Origin: Halorubrum ruber
GTDB taxonomy: Archaea > Halobacteriota > Halobacteria > Halobacteriales > Haloferacaceae
Assembly (NCBI RefSeq): GCF_018228765.1
Contig: NZ_CP073695.1
Location: forward strand, 2,046,001 to 2,110,000
Direction: 5' to 3'
Length of the DNA: 64,000 nt
Position numbers and translations under genes: made by a program. Each line of letters starts with the position of its first letter. Positions within the stretch are counted from its first letter, which is position 1. Below the pieces are notes generated by a model that was given only the letters and a program-made list of their open reading frames with translations, was not told the DNA's origin and searched no databases. Of the stretch, positions 15,952 through 25,463 are shown in pieces.

Positions 15952-17568
15952 ATGCACAAGCCGCTGTTGACGACGGACTTTCTGGACCGAGCGCGGCGCC
16001 ACTACGCCGACGAGGAGGCCGTCCTCGCGGTCGACGGGACGCGATACACGTATGCGGAGCTCGGCGAGCGCGCCGACCGCTTCTCCGCCGCGCTTCAGGC
16101 GCGCGGGATCGAGAAGGGCGACCGGGTGGCGGTGTTGGACCCGAACACGCACTACCATCTGGAGGCCGCCTACGGCGCGATGCAGGTCGGCGCGGTTCAC
16201 ACGCCGCTGAACTACCGGCTCACGCCGGACGACTTCTCGTACATGCTCTCGGACGCCGGCGTCGACGCCATCTACGCCGACGCCGAGTACGCCGCGAACG
16301 TCGAGGCGATCCGCGACGAGGTGCCCACGGAGACGTTCCTCACGAACGATGCGGACGCGGTCGAGGGCGACTGGGAGTCGTTCGACGCCGCGCTCGACGA
16401 CGCGGACCCCGACGCCTACGAGCGCCCGGAGATGGACGAGGACGAGGTGATAACGATCAACTACACCTCCGGGACCACCGGCGACCCGAAGGGGGTCTGC
16501 CGGACTCACCGCGCGGAGACGCTCCACGCGTACCTGATCTCGATCCATCAGGAGATCACCGACGACGACGTGTACCTCTGGACGCTGCCGATGTTCCACG
16601 TCAACGGCTGGGGCCACATCTACGCGATCACGGGGGCGGGCGCCCGGCACGTCTGTACCCGCGGGGTCGACGTCGCGGAGACGTTCGACCGGATCCGCGG
16701 CGAGGACATCTCGTACTTCTGTGCGGCGCCGACCGTCCTCAACATGCTCGGCGACCACCACGCCGAACACGGGGGCGCGACGACGGGCGACAACGACGTG
16801 CGGGTCGCCACGGCGGGCGCGGCGCCGCCGGAGGCGACGATCCGCACCGTCGAGGAGGAGTTCGGCTGGGAGCTCAAACACGTGTACGGTGCGACCGAGA
16901 CGGGCCCGCTGATCACCACCTCAGACGCGAAGCGGCACTTCGACGAGGGCGCCGACGACCGGTTCGCCGTCAAGAAGACTCAGGGGATCGGCTACCTCGG
17001 CACGGAGGTGCGCGTCGTCGACGAGGACGGCGAGGACGTGGCCGCCGACGGCGAGACGATCGGCGAGATCGTCGTCCGCGGCAACCAGGTGATGGACCGC
17101 TACTGGAACAAGCCCGAGGCCACCGAGGAGGCGTTCTCGGAGCGGTTAGAGGGGTACTACCACATGGGCGACCTTGCGGTCGTCGACGAGGACGGCTTCG
17201 TCTCGATCCAAGACCGCAAGAAGGACATCATCATCTCCGGCGGGGAGAACATCTCCTCGATCGAGTTAGAGGACACCCTCTTCGAACACGACGTCGTCTC
17301 CGACGTCGCCGTCATCCCCGCGCCCGACGAGCGCTGGGGAGAGACGCCGAAGGCGTTCGTCGTCCCGGAGAGCGGCGATCCCGACGACGCGGGCGCGACG
17401 CCCGAGGAACTGAAGGCGTTCGTCCGCGACCGCGTCGCCGACTACAAGACGCCCGGCGAGGTGGAGTTCGTCGCGGAGCTTCCCACCACCGCGACCGGGA
17501 AGATCCAGAAGTACGAGCTGCGCGAGCGCGAGTGGGACGAGGAGGACCGGATGGTCGGAGAAGGGTAG
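15952..17568 (+). CDS. fatty-acyl-CoA synthetase (AMP-binding enzyme)
   Basis: 538 residues. Adenylate-forming motifs: YTSGTTGDPKGV (~169-180), YGATETGP, GEIVVRGNQVMDRYW, and the C-terminal hinge/lysine region DRKKDIIISGGENISS with TATGKIQKYELR. The order and spacing fit medium- to long-chain acyl-CoA ligases that activate fatty acids with ATP and CoA. Chain length cannot be read from sequence. It probably feeds beta-oxidation together with the acyl-CoA dehydrogenase at 39266. Confidence 0.88.
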   Translation: MHKPLLTTDFLDRARRHYADEEAVLAVDGTRYTYAELGERADRFSAALQARGIEKGDRVAVLDPNTHYHLEAAYGAMQVGAVHTPLNYRLTPDDFSYMLSDAGVDAIYADAEYAANVEAIRDEVPTETFLTNDADAVEGDWESFDAALDDADPDAYERPEMDEDEVITINYTSGTTGDPKGVCRTHRAETLHAYLISIHQEITDDDVYLWTLPMFHVNGWGHIYAITGAGARHVCTRGVDVAETFDRIRGEDISYFCAAPTVLNMLGDHHAEHGGATTGDNDVRVATAGAAPPEATIRTVEEEFGWELKHVYGATETGPLITTSDAKRHFDEGADDRFAVKKTQGIGYLGTEVRVVDEDGEDVAADGETIGEIVVRGNQVMDRYWNKPEATEEAFSERLEGYYHMGDLAVVDEDGFVSIQDRKKDIIISGGENISSIELEDTLFEHDVVSDVAVIPAPDERWGETPKAFVVPESGDPDDAGATPEELKAFVRDRVADYKTPGEVEFVAELPTTATGKIQKYELREREWDEEDRMVGEG

Positions 17569-17610
17569 CGCACCCCGGCCGAGTTCGCGAGGCGCCCCGG
17601 ACGGTCAACG

Positions 17611-17624
17611 GCTCCGTTTTTCGG
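17611..17624 (+). terminator. possible T-run terminator
   Basis: A TTTTT run about 50 nt after the acyl-CoA ligase stop and just before the convergent gene's end. Confidence 0.35.
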
Positions 17625-17632
17625 CAAACCGC

Positions 17633-18028
17633 TCAGTTCTGGTCGGCATCCGCGCCGCTCCGGTCCGCGCCGGTATCCTCCCCGTCTGCGTCGCTGGCAC
17701 CGTCGTCCCGGACGTCGTCGTCATCGCCGCCGGAGTCGCTCAGCCGGTCGGCCTCGATGCTCACGCCCGGTGGAGTGACCACGAGGAAGCCGCGGAAGTG
17801 CATCAGCTCGCCGTCCATCTCCTTCACGTCGCGCGCGAAGGGGGCGGCGAGCTCGTTGAGGTCGCCCTCGATCGACAGCACCAGCGTGTTCCCGTAATCA
17901 ACGCTGCGGACCCACTCCTCCGGGTCGGTCGTGCCGTCCAAGACGCCGAGGACGACGTCGCCCGCCGCCGCGAACGCCTCGTCCATCTTCGCTTCGGCGT
18001 CCCGCAGGTCGAGGTCCCAGTCGCTCAT
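17633..18028 (-). CDS. conserved haloarchaeal hypothetical protein with acidic tail
   Basis: 131 residues from MSDWDLDLRDAEAKMDEAF; the frame is open further upstream but that part reads as non-coding Ser/Pro/Arg sequence. A compact N-terminal domain (1-95) contains VVLGVLDGTTDPEEWV and LMHFRGFLVVTPPGV; the last 30 residues are almost all Asp, Gly and Ala. It looks like a haloarchaea-only family (possibly DUF5779, from memory). Function unknown. It is divergent from the DsbA-like lipoprotein gene, with about 100 bp between. Confidence 0.7.
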   Translation of the reverse strand: MSDWDLDLRDAEAKMDEAFAAAGDVVLGVLDGTTDPEEWVRSVDYGNTLVLSIEGDLNELAAPFARDVKEMDGELMHFRGFLVVTPPGVSIEADRLSDSGGDDDDVRDDGASDADGEDTGADRSGADADQN

Positions 18029-18134
18029 ACGTGGGAGTCGACAGGTGGCGGCAAAAGCGTTCGGGAGCCGGTCTGCCATCCGGACGCCGCCCGGTCGCGG
18101 AGTCGTTAAGTACGCGCCGACCCCAGCAGCGGAC

Positions 18135-18815
18135 ATGGAACGCACGCGGCGATCCCTGCTCGCGAGTGCGGCGTCGGTGGGCGTCGTCGGCGCGGCGGGG
18201 TGTCTCGGCGGTGGCAGTGGAACCAGCCTCGACCTCAGCGGCGTCGAACTCGACACGGGCGAGTACGACTGCGACCTGACGGAGCCGTCGGACCCGAACC
18301 TCGACTACCGGCCGACCCTCGGCGACCCCGACGCCGACGTGGTCGTTCAGGCGTTCGAGGACTTCACCTGCGGACACTGCGCGAGCTACAAGCTCGACCA
18401 CTTCCCGACGATCCGCGACGAGTACATCGAACCCGGCGAGATACGGTACGAACACTGGGACTGGCCGATCCCGGTCGACGAGACGTGGGCGGTCCCCGTC
18501 GCGAGCGCGGCCCGCGGCGTCGGCGCGCGCAACGGCGACGAGGCGTTCTTCGAGTTCGCCTCGGCGGCCTACGAGACGCAGGGGAGCTACAGCGGGGAGA
18601 CGCTCGGCGCCGCCGCGGAGGCCGCCGGCGCGGACCCCTGCGCGGTGCTGTCCGACGCGCGGTTCGCGGCGTACGGGGAGGCGTCGGCGGACGATAGGTC
18701 GGAGGGCGCGTCGATGGGCGTCGAGGGGACGCCGACCATCTTCGTGAACGGGAGCCCCGTCGAGGAGGGGTACGGCGCCCAGTCGATCGCGGTGGCGATC
18801 GACGCCGAACTCTGA
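18135..18815 (+). CDS. DsbA-family thioredoxin-fold lipoprotein
   Basis: 226 residues. The N-terminus has a Tat signal (RTRRSLLASAA) ending in a lipobox (GAAGC), so the protein should be exported folded and lipid-anchored outside. The thioredoxin fold carries FTCGHCASYK (CxxC active site, ~79-82) and the cis-Pro loop GTPTIFVNG. A helical insertion between the two fits DsbA/DsbG-like oxidoreductases. It likely makes or repairs disulfides in secreted proteins. Confidence 0.88.
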   Translation: MERTRRSLLASAASVGVVGAAGCLGGGSGTSLDLSGVELDTGEYDCDLTEPSDPNLDYRPTLGDPDADVVVQAFEDFTCGHCASYKLDHFPTIRDEYIEPGEIRYEHWDWPIPVDETWAVPVASAARGVGARNGDEAFFEFASAAYETQGSYSGETLGAAAEAAGADPCAVLSDARFAAYGEASADDRSEGASMGVEGTPTIFVNGSPVEEGYGAQSIAVAIDAEL

Positions 18816-18908
18816 GACCGACGGCGTCTCGTCGCGGCCGTGGAAATATCAGGAAGCCACTTTTACGGAGCGTCGATCTTTTGACTGTTCGACCCGTTTT
18901 ATAAGTAG

Positions 18909-20252
18909 ATGAGCGACGCCGACTCCCCCGCCGCGGTCGAGCCCTCCGCCGACGGCCGCTCGGTCGACGCCGCCGGCCCGGCCGACGGCAGCGCGTTCGA
19001 CGCGGGCGAGGCTGACGCCGCCGATCGCCGTCGCCTCGGCGCGGTCGTCCTCGCGGTGCTGATCTCGCAGGTCCTCCTCTACCCCGGCGTGCCCGACCTC
19101 GTCGTCGCGCTCGGCGCGCCCGCCGGTATCGACGCGGGGATGTGGTTCCTCGTCGCCGAGTTCGGCGCGTTCGTGACGTTCGCGGTCGTCTGGGGGGCGC
19201 TCTCGGACGCGCTCGGGCGGCGGACCCCCCTGATCGTCGCCGGCGCGCTCGGCGGCACGGCCTCGTACGTCGCGCTCGCGTCGCTGCCGGGGCTCGGACT
19301 CGGCTTCGAGGCCGCGCTCCTCGTCAGGGTCGTCGGGGGCGCGCTCACCATCGGCGCGTTCTCGCTCTCGATCACGCTGCTGATGGATCTGCGCGGCGGC
19401 AACGGCCGCAACATGGGGACCGCGGGGCTCGCGATCGGGCTCGGGGCGGCGGTCGGCTCGGTCGTCGGCGGGGCGCTCGCCGACCTCGGCGCGCTGTACC
19501 CGGTGTACGCGGGTGGGGCCGTGCTGGCCGCGGCGGGCCTGCTCGCGGCGACCGTCGACGACCGGGCGGGGGCTGGCTCCACGGACCCGGAAGTCGACTC
19601 CGAGGCAGTTGAGATCGACGACGTCGGCTTCGGCGCCGTGATCGCTCGCGCCCGGACGACGCCCGGCCTCCTCGTACCCCTAGCGTTCGGCTTCGTCGAC
19701 CGGCTGACGGCGGGCTTTTTCGCCTTGGTCGGCGTCTACTACTTCCAGGACCCGGCGACGTTCGGGCTCTCGGCGGCCGGCGCGGGCGCGACGCTCGCGC
19801 TCTTTTTCGTTCCGTTCGCGCTGCTCCAGTCGCCGTTCGGGGCGCTCTCGGACCGGATCGGTCGCTTCCTCCCCGTGGTCGCCGGCTCGCTCGCGTACGG
19901 TGTCGTCACCATCGGCGTGGGCGTCGCGCCGGCGTACCCGATCGCCGCGGGGCTGATGGTGCTGGTCGGGGTCTGCGGCGCGCTGATGGCGCCGGCGACG
20001 ATGGCGCTCGTCACCGACCTCGTCGAGCCGGAGGTCCGCGGCGCGGCGATGGGACTGTTCAACGTGTTCGGCTCGCTCGGCTTCCTCACGGGCTTTCTCA
20101 TCGGCGGGAGCGCCACGGACGCGTTCGGCTACACGCCCGCGTTCCTCGCGGTCGGCGGGCTGGAGCTGGCCATCGCGATCGCGCTCCTCCCGGCGGTTCG
20201 CTCGATCTCGCCCGGCGCGGGCGTGATCGGCCGGCTCGGCGCCGAGGGGTGA
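18909..20252 (+). CDS. MFS transporter
   Basis: 447 residues with about 12 hydrophobic helices after an acidic 42-residue N-terminal tail. The MFS loop motif appears as GALSDALGRRTPLI between helices 2 and 3 and again as GALSDRIGRFLPVV in the second half. The substrate is not predictable; drug/H+ antiporter-like. A TTTTATAAG box ends only 4 nt before the ATG, too close to serve a transcript that includes this start, so the real promoter is probably the weaker box near 18858 or the start is misjudged. Confidence 0.88.
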   Translation: MSDADSPAAVEPSADGRSVDAAGPADGSAFDAGEADAADRRRLGAVVLAVLISQVLLYPGVPDLVVALGAPAGIDAGMWFLVAEFGAFVTFAVVWGALSDALGRRTPLIVAGALGGTASYVALASLPGLGLGFEAALLVRVVGGALTIGAFSLSITLLMDLRGGNGRNMGTAGLAIGLGAAVGSVVGGALADLGALYPVYAGGAVLAAAGLLAATVDDRAGAGSTDPEVDSEAVEIDDVGFGAVIARARTTPGLLVPLAFGFVDRLTAGFFALVGVYYFQDPATFGLSAAGAGATLALFFVPFALLQSPFGALSDRIGRFLPVVAGSLAYGVVTIGVGVAPAYPIAAGLMVLVGVCGALMAPATMALVTDLVEPEVRGAAMGLFNVFGSLGFLTGFLIGGSATDAFGYTPAFLAVGGLELAIAIALLPAVRSISPGAGVIGRLGAEG

Positions 20253-20322
20253 GGTCGCTTCGACCGGCCCGAGAAAGGGGTCGACGCGCCGTCGCCGTCG
20301 CGTGCCTCCTCGCGGGCCGGGA

Positions 20323-21378
20323 TCAGCTCGGCGCGTACCCCTCGCCGTCCTCGGTGTCGAGGAAGGCGGTGAGGAGGTCGACTGCGGCCTCAACGTCGCG
20401 CGCGTCGGCCGTCTCGACGGCGGAGTGGTGGTACCGGACGGGGACGGAGAGGGCGCCGACCGGTCGCGCGCCCCCGGCGTTCTGGAGCGCGCCGGCGTCG
20501 GTCCCGATGTTCCGAGCCACCTCGCGCTGGAAGTCGATTCCGCGCTCCTCCGCGAGGGACTCGAGCCGTTCGACGACCGCGGGCGTCGGGACGACGCTCG
20601 CGTCCTTCCGCTTCACGCCCACGCCGTCGCCGAGCTTCGACATTGCGTCCGCCGGGTCGACGCCGGGGTACGACTGTTCGAGCGTCCCGTCGATCGCGAC
20701 GGCGAGGTCCGGGTCGACGTCCACACCTAAGGCGGCCGCGCCCCGCAGGCCGACCTCCTCCTGGACGGTCGCGGCGTAGTGAACCGTCACGTCGGGGTCC
20801 GCGCGCCGCGCGGCCTCTACGAGCACGTACACGCCCGCGCGGTCGTCGAGCGAGGAGCCGGCGACGCACCGCCCGATCTCTCGGAGGTCGGCGTCGAACG
20901 TGACGACGTCGCCGACGCGGAACGTCTCGGCGGCCGCCGCGGAGTCGAGCCCGGTGAACACGTGCGCGTCGTCGAGCGTCCACTCGTCCGGCGCCGCCTC
21001 GGCGGCCGTGTGCGCGGCCGTGACGCCGACCACCGCGTCGTACTCCCCGTCGTCGGCGTGGACGGTGACCGGATGGCCGCGGAGCGCGTCCGGGTTCCAG
21101 CCGCCGAGCGGCTCCACGGAGAGGAAGCCCTCGTCGTCGACGTCGCTCACGACGAGCCCGATCTCGTCCATGTGCGCGGCGACGAGCACCTCGTAGCCGG
21201 GAGTTGCGTCTCCCTCGGCGGTCGCGACGACGTTGCCCATCGCGTCCGTCCGCACGGCGTCGACCGGGGGAAGTTCGTCTCGCACGACGTCCCGGATGCC
21301 GTCCTCGCGACCGACCGGCCCGGGGGCGTCCGCCAGTCGCGCGAGCAGGTCGAAGTCGAGCGTGGCGTTCGCGGTCAC
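20323..21378 (-). CDS. M42-family aminopeptidase
   Basis: 351 residues from a GTG (VTANATLDFDLLARLADAPG); the frame runs on upstream without coding character. Metal and catalytic residues of the M42 dodecameric aminopeptidases are present: VAAHMDEIG (His, Asp), SLDDRAGVY (Asp), VQEEVGLRG (Glu pair), AIDG (Asp) and the final YHHSAVE (His). These cobalt/zinc enzymes trim peptides left by the proteasome in the cytoplasm. Divergent from the prephenate dehydrogenase gene. Confidence 0.9.
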   Translation of the reverse strand: MTANATLDFDLLARLADAPGPVGREDGIRDVVRDELPPVDAVRTDAMGNVVATAEGDATPGYEVLVAAHMDEIGLVVSDVDDEGFLSVEPLGGWNPDALRGHPVTVHADDGEYDAVVGVTAAHTAAEAAPDEWTLDDAHVFTGLDSAAAAETFRVGDVVTFDADLREIGRCVAGSSLDDRAGVYVLVEAARRADPDVTVHYAATVQEEVGLRGAAALGVDVDPDLAVAIDGTLEQSYPGVDPADAMSKLGDGVGVKRKDASVVPTPAVVERLESLAEERGIDFQREVARNIGTDAGALQNAGGARPVGALSVPVRYHHSAVETADARDVEAAVDLLTAFLDTEDGEGYAPS

Positions 21379-21529
21379 GTCCCGACCTTGGCGGGTCGCG
21401 CGTGAAAGTCCGGGGGTCGCGGCAGAACCGGCGCCCCCGCGATCGGCTCGGCGGGACGCAGCGCCGATCGCCCGCTCCGCCCCGAGGCGAGTCCTTTTAA
21501 CCGTCGCGTCGCCTCGGATCCCGTAACCG

Positions 21530-22303
21530 ATGGACCTCCTCGTCGTCGGCGCCGGTGAGATCGGGCGCTGGGTCGCCGACACGGTCTCGGCCGACGCCGC
21601 ACCCGTCGACGCCAGCGTCGCGTTCACCGACCGCGACCCCTCAGTCGCGGCCGACGCCGCGGCGGGTCGCGACGCCCGGACAGTCGATGTCGACGGGGAC
21701 ACCGTCCACGACGCCGTCTGCCTCGCGGTGCCGATGTCGGCGGTACCCGCGGCGGTCGAGGCGTACGCGCCCCGCGCGGAGGAGGCGATCGTCGACGTCT
21801 CGGGCGAGATGACCGACGCGCTCGCCGCGATGCGCGAACACGCTCCCGGCCTCGAACGGGCGAGCTACCACCCGCTGTTCGCCCCGCCCCGAGTCCCGGG
21901 CAACGTCGCGGTCGTCATCGACGAGGGCGGGCCGGCCGTCGAGGGGCTCACCGCGTCGATCGAGGCCGGCGGCAACGACGCCTTCGAGACGACCGCGGAC
22001 GAACACGACGAGGCGATGGAGACCGTTCAGGCGGGCGCGCACGCGGCGGTCCTCGCGTGGCGGCTCGCCGCGGAGCCGGTCCGCGAGGAGTTCCACACCC
22101 CCGTGTCGGCCGCGCTCGACGAAGTCGCCGACACCGTCACGGAGGGGTCGCCCGCGGTGTACGCCGAGATCCAACGCGCCTTCGACGGCGCCGAGGACGT
22201 GGCCGACGCCGCGGCGGCGATCGCCGACGCGGACGACGAGGCGTTCGCCGCCCTCTACGAGCGCGCCCGCGGCGACCGCGAGGGGCGGGACCGGCTGGAG
22301 TGA
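21530..22303 (+). CDS. tyrA: prephenate dehydrogenase
   Basis: 257 residues. An N-terminal Rossmann domain begins MDLLVVGAGEIGRWVAD; the catalytic-domain stretch YHPLFAPP corresponds to the conserved HPMFGP motif with the active His, and helices after it match TyrA. The enzyme oxidatively decarboxylates prephenate to 4-hydroxyphenylpyruvate for tyrosine synthesis. A CTTTTAAC box is 30-38 nt upstream. The downstream methyltransferase gene begins 52 bp later and may share the transcript. Confidence 0.85.
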   Translation: MDLLVVGAGEIGRWVADTVSADAAPVDASVAFTDRDPSVAADAAAGRDARTVDVDGDTVHDAVCLAVPMSAVPAAVEAYAPRAEEAIVDVSGEMTDALAAMREHAPGLERASYHPLFAPPRVPGNVAVVIDEGGPAVEGLTASIEAGGNDAFETTADEHDEAMETVQAGAHAAVLAWRLAAEPVREEFHTPVSAALDEVADTVTEGSPAVYAEIQRAFDGAEDVADAAAAIADADDEAFAALYERARGDREGRDRLE

Positions 22304-22355
22304 GACGACGCGAAGCGGACGGGACACACCAACACGCGAGACAGACGAGACACCA

Positions 22356-23819
22356 ATGATCGACAGAACCGCGGTCCGGAACAACGCGAACTACCTGCGC
22401 AACGTCAGACCGATCGACCCCGAGGAGATCGCCGAGTACATCGAGGGGACCCCGCATCCGGCGGTCGTCCGCGAGACGCTCCGCGAGGAGGCGTTCGACC
22501 TCCGACTCCGCGAGCGCGAGGACGGGGCGTTCGTCCCCGTCGAGGAGTCGCCCGTCGACCCGCCGGGCTGGGCGCCCGAGGCGCTCCCGGAGACGTACGC
22601 GTTCGCGGTCGAGGACCTGCTGGTCCGCGAGTACGGCGCCAACTGGCACCGCGGCGAGTCCGGCGACGAGCTCCGCGAGCGGGTCCGCCGGCTGAAGACC
22701 GACTACCTCTACGAGAACGAGGTCGAGTACGACCGCGTCGCGGCGCTCGGCTACGCGATATACCACCTGCCGGCGTACTACGCGACGGTCGGCTACGTCC
22801 TCGACGACCTGACCGAGAACGGCCTGCTCGACCGGACGCTCCGCGTCCTCGACGTGGGCGCCGGCGTCGGCGGGCCCGCGCTCGGCCTCCACGACTACCT
22901 CCCCGACGACGCGGTCGTCGACTACCACGCCGTCGAACCGAGCGCCGCGACCGACGTGCTCGACCGGATGTTGGAGGAGACCGGCCGCAACTTCCGGACG
23001 ACGGTCCACGAGACGACCGCGGAGACGTTCCTCGGCCTCGACGAGGGAGAAGAGCCCGCCGGCGCGACGAACGACCCCTTCGACCTCGTCCTCTTCGGGA
23101 ACGTCCTCTCTGAGCTTGCCGACCCGGTCGCGGTCGCGGACGCCGCGCTCGACGCGCTCGCGGCCGACGGGAGCCTCGTCGCGTTCGCGCCGGCCGACCG
23201 GAACACCGCAATCGGGCTCCGCCGGGTCGAGCGCGCGCTCGTCGCGGGCGACGACGGCGGCTACCCCGGTAACGACGCCGAAATCTACTCGCCGGCGCTG
23301 CGGCTGTGGCCCGACGCGGTTCCGACGGATCCCGGCTGGTCGTTCGACGTCGCCCCCGACCTCGCGGTGCCGCCGTTCCAGCGCCGGCTCGACGAGGCGA
23401 CGGCGCGCGGCGAGACCGACGAGCCCGGCGAGTTCGTCAACGTCGACGTCCAGTTCGCCTACTCGATCCTCCGCCGCGACGGGAAGCGCCGCGTCGACGT
23501 CGAGGCGAGCGCGGAGCGGTGCGCGCGGATGGCCGAGTCCGAGCGCCACGTCACCGACCGGGTGAACCTGCTCGCGGTGAAGCTGAGCCACGACTTGAGC
23601 GAGGGGGAAAACGCGCTCTACCGCGTCGGCGACGGCTCGCAGGCGACCGACCACTACCTCGTCTGTACGCGCGAGACGGCGCTGAACCGCGACCTCGGCG
23701 AGGCCGGCTACGGGTCGGTCGTCTTCGTCGAGAACGGGCTCGTCCTCTGGAACGAGGACGAGGGCGCGTACAACGTCGTCGTCGACGACGAGACGGTCGT
23801 CGACCTGGTCGCGCCCTGA
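22356..23819 (+). CDS. SAM-dependent methyltransferase, Rsm22-like
   Basis: 487 residues. A helical N-terminal part (1-160) precedes a class I SAM domain with motif I RVLDVGAGVGGPALGL (~165) and LVLFGNVLSELADP (motif IV region). The long arrangement with a C-terminal beta-rich domain (after ~340) resembles the Rsm22 family tied to small ribosomal subunits. The Cys cluster of typical Rsm22 proteins is not evident, so the family call is tentative. Substrate unknown. Confidence 0.6.
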   Translation: MIDRTAVRNNANYLRNVRPIDPEEIAEYIEGTPHPAVVRETLREEAFDLRLREREDGAFVPVEESPVDPPGWAPEALPETYAFAVEDLLVREYGANWHRGESGDELRERVRRLKTDYLYENEVEYDRVAALGYAIYHLPAYYATVGYVLDDLTENGLLDRTLRVLDVGAGVGGPALGLHDYLPDDAVVDYHAVEPSAATDVLDRMLEETGRNFRTTVHETTAETFLGLDEGEEPAGATNDPFDLVLFGNVLSELADPVAVADAALDALAADGSLVAFAPADRNTAIGLRRVERALVAGDDGGYPGNDAEIYSPALRLWPDAVPTDPGWSFDVAPDLAVPPFQRRLDEATARGETDEPGEFVNVDVQFAYSILRRDGKRRVDVEASAERCARMAESERHVTDRVNLLAVKLSHDLSEGENALYRVGDGSQATDHYLVCTRETALNRDLGEAGYGSVVFVENGLVLWNEDEGAYNVVVDDETVVDLVAP

Positions 23820-23850
23820 CAGGGCCGCTTTTCGGCGTCGGACCGCCCAG

Positions 23851-24582
23851 TCAGTCGCCCGCGACGGGCTCGATCAGGTCCGGCGCGTCGACGCTCGGCG
23901 AGTTCACCCGCGTCGACACCGGGTGCGCGGTCAGCTCGTCGCTCGGGTACGGGTCGAGCAGCGCGGCGGCCTCGTCCGCGTCCCCCCGGAGCCACGTCTT
24001 CTCCTCGCCGGCGTTGGGGTCCAAGATCACCGCCATCCGGTGGTGGAGGTCTTCGACGAGGTCGTTCGGCTCGGTGGTGACGACCGCGAACGTCTCGACC
24101 ACGTCCGGGTCGTCGGCTCCGGCGGCGCCGTCCCCGTTCCCGCCACCGAACGTGCCGAGCCCGGTCTGGGTCGTCTCCGGCTCGGGCGGCTCCCAGCGCT
24201 CGTAGATGCCCGCCATCGCGAACGGCCGGTCGTCTTCGAATGCGACGCGGTAGGGGGTCTTTCCGGAGCCGCGGTCGCCGCCGACCCACTCGTAGAACCC
24301 GTCGGCGGGGACGAGACAGCGCCGGCGCTCGAACGCGTCGGCGAAGCTCCGCTTCTCGCGGACGGTCTCCGCCCGGGCGTTGATGAGGTCGAACGACTCG
24401 TCGGCCCACGAGGGCGTCAGCCCCCACTCCATCCGGGTCGACACCGTCGGGTCCTCGTCCGCGATCACCGGGAGCGACTGCCCGGGCGCGCAGTTGTAGC
24501 TTGGCTCGTGGTCGCCGAAGTCGGCGCCGAACCGGGCTTCGAGGTCGGCGGTCGGCGTGAACAGCGTGTAGCGGCCGCACAT
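23851..24582 (-). CDS. HMCES/YedK (SRAP) abasic-site shield protein
   Basis: 243 residues starting MCGRYTLF, where Cys2 (exposed after Met removal) forms a thiazolidine crosslink to abasic sites in single-stranded DNA. Other active-site parts: NARAETV (Asn), DGFYEW (Glu) and LHHRMAVIL (His). The family normally has HxRMP; here Ala replaces Pro. A Gly/Asp-rich insertion (about residues 140-158) is specific to this protein. It protects DNA during replication. Confidence 0.92.
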   Translation of the reverse strand: MCGRYTLFTPTADLEARFGADFGDHEPSYNCAPGQSLPVIADEDPTVSTRMEWGLTPSWADESFDLINARAETVREKRSFADAFERRRCLVPADGFYEWVGGDRGSGKTPYRVAFEDDRPFAMAGIYERWEPPEPETTQTGLGTFGGGNGDGAAGADDPDVVETFAVVTTEPNDLVEDLHHRMAVILDPNAGEEKTWLRGDADEAAALLDPYPSDELTAHPVSTRVNSPSVDAPDLIEPVAGD

Positions 24583-24607
24583 GTCGCGGGCTAGGGCCGG
24601 AGGCCAC

Positions 24608-25365
24608 TTAATCTCGCGACGTTCCGCGTATCCCCGGCAGCAGGTCCCACCGGTCGGCGATCACCCCGTCGACGCCGGCCGCGAGGAGCCGCTCGGCGTC
24701 CTCGCGGTCGCGCGCGGTCCACGCGTTCACCGCGAGCCCGGCCTCGCGCGCCGCGTCGACGAACCCCGACTCCGTCGCGAGGTCGATCGGGAGATGGACC
24801 GCGATACAGCCCAGCTCGGTCGCCCGCTCGACCGCGCGCTCGGGGCCGCGTCCGCGACGAGCAGCGCACGGTCCGTCTCGGGATCGCGGTCCCGGAGCGT
24901 TGCCAGCGCCTCCGAGTGAAACGACGAGAACAGCACCTCGTTGTCGGCCCGCCGAGCGACGCCGAGCGCGTCGCTCGCGACGCCCGGCTCCTTGAGTTCG
25001 ACGTTGACGAGGAGGTCGTCGGGCGCCGCGTCGAACACCGCTTCGAGCCGCGGGATCGGCTCGCCCGAGTCGAGGACCGTCAGATCGCGCAGCGCCTCCC
25101 AGTCGGCGTCCGCGACGCGCCCGAACGCGTCGGTCAGTCGGTCGAGCTCCGCGTCGTGGAAGACGACGAGCTCGCCGCTCGCGCACCGACGCACGTCGAC
25201 CTCGACGGCGTCGACGTGCGGGGCCGCGCGCTCGACGGCCCCGACCGTGTTCTCCGGGTACTGGCCGGCGCAGCCGCGGTGGGCGATCAGAGTGACGTCG
25301 GAAGGCTCCGCCCGGTCGGCCTCGGCGTTCGCGTCTGCTCCCCATCGGCTCGCGCGGTCGCTCAC
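24608..25365 (-). pseudogene. glycerophosphodiester phosphodiesterase, single frameshift
   Basis: The N-terminal part starts at 25365 and carries LIAHRGCAGQYPENT, VDVRRCASGELVVFHD and LLVNVELKEPG, the GDPD signature with metal ligands. The frame is lost near 24846, and the C-terminal part continues in another frame with VNAWTARDREDAERLLAAGV and GVIADRWDLLPG. Adding one C to the CC at 24846-24847 (minus-strand GGCCCC to GGGCCCC) joins the two into a normal ~245-residue enzyme that hydrolyses glycerophosphodiesters. A one-base loss in a short run suggests sequence error as much as real inactivation. Confidence 0.85.
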
Positions 25366-25463
25366 GCGTTCACCTCGGGGTCGAACCGTGTTATCCCTTC
25401 CCCCGGCTTCGCCGCGCGACCGCTCCCGTCGGGTTTTTGCCCGCGCGCCGCTCCGGGACGGAT

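Noticed and set aside
18897-18905. TTTTATAAG as promoter of the MFS gene
   Set aside because: It ends 4 nt before the annotated ATG, so a transcript from it would start inside the gene, where no in-frame start precedes the first TM helix.
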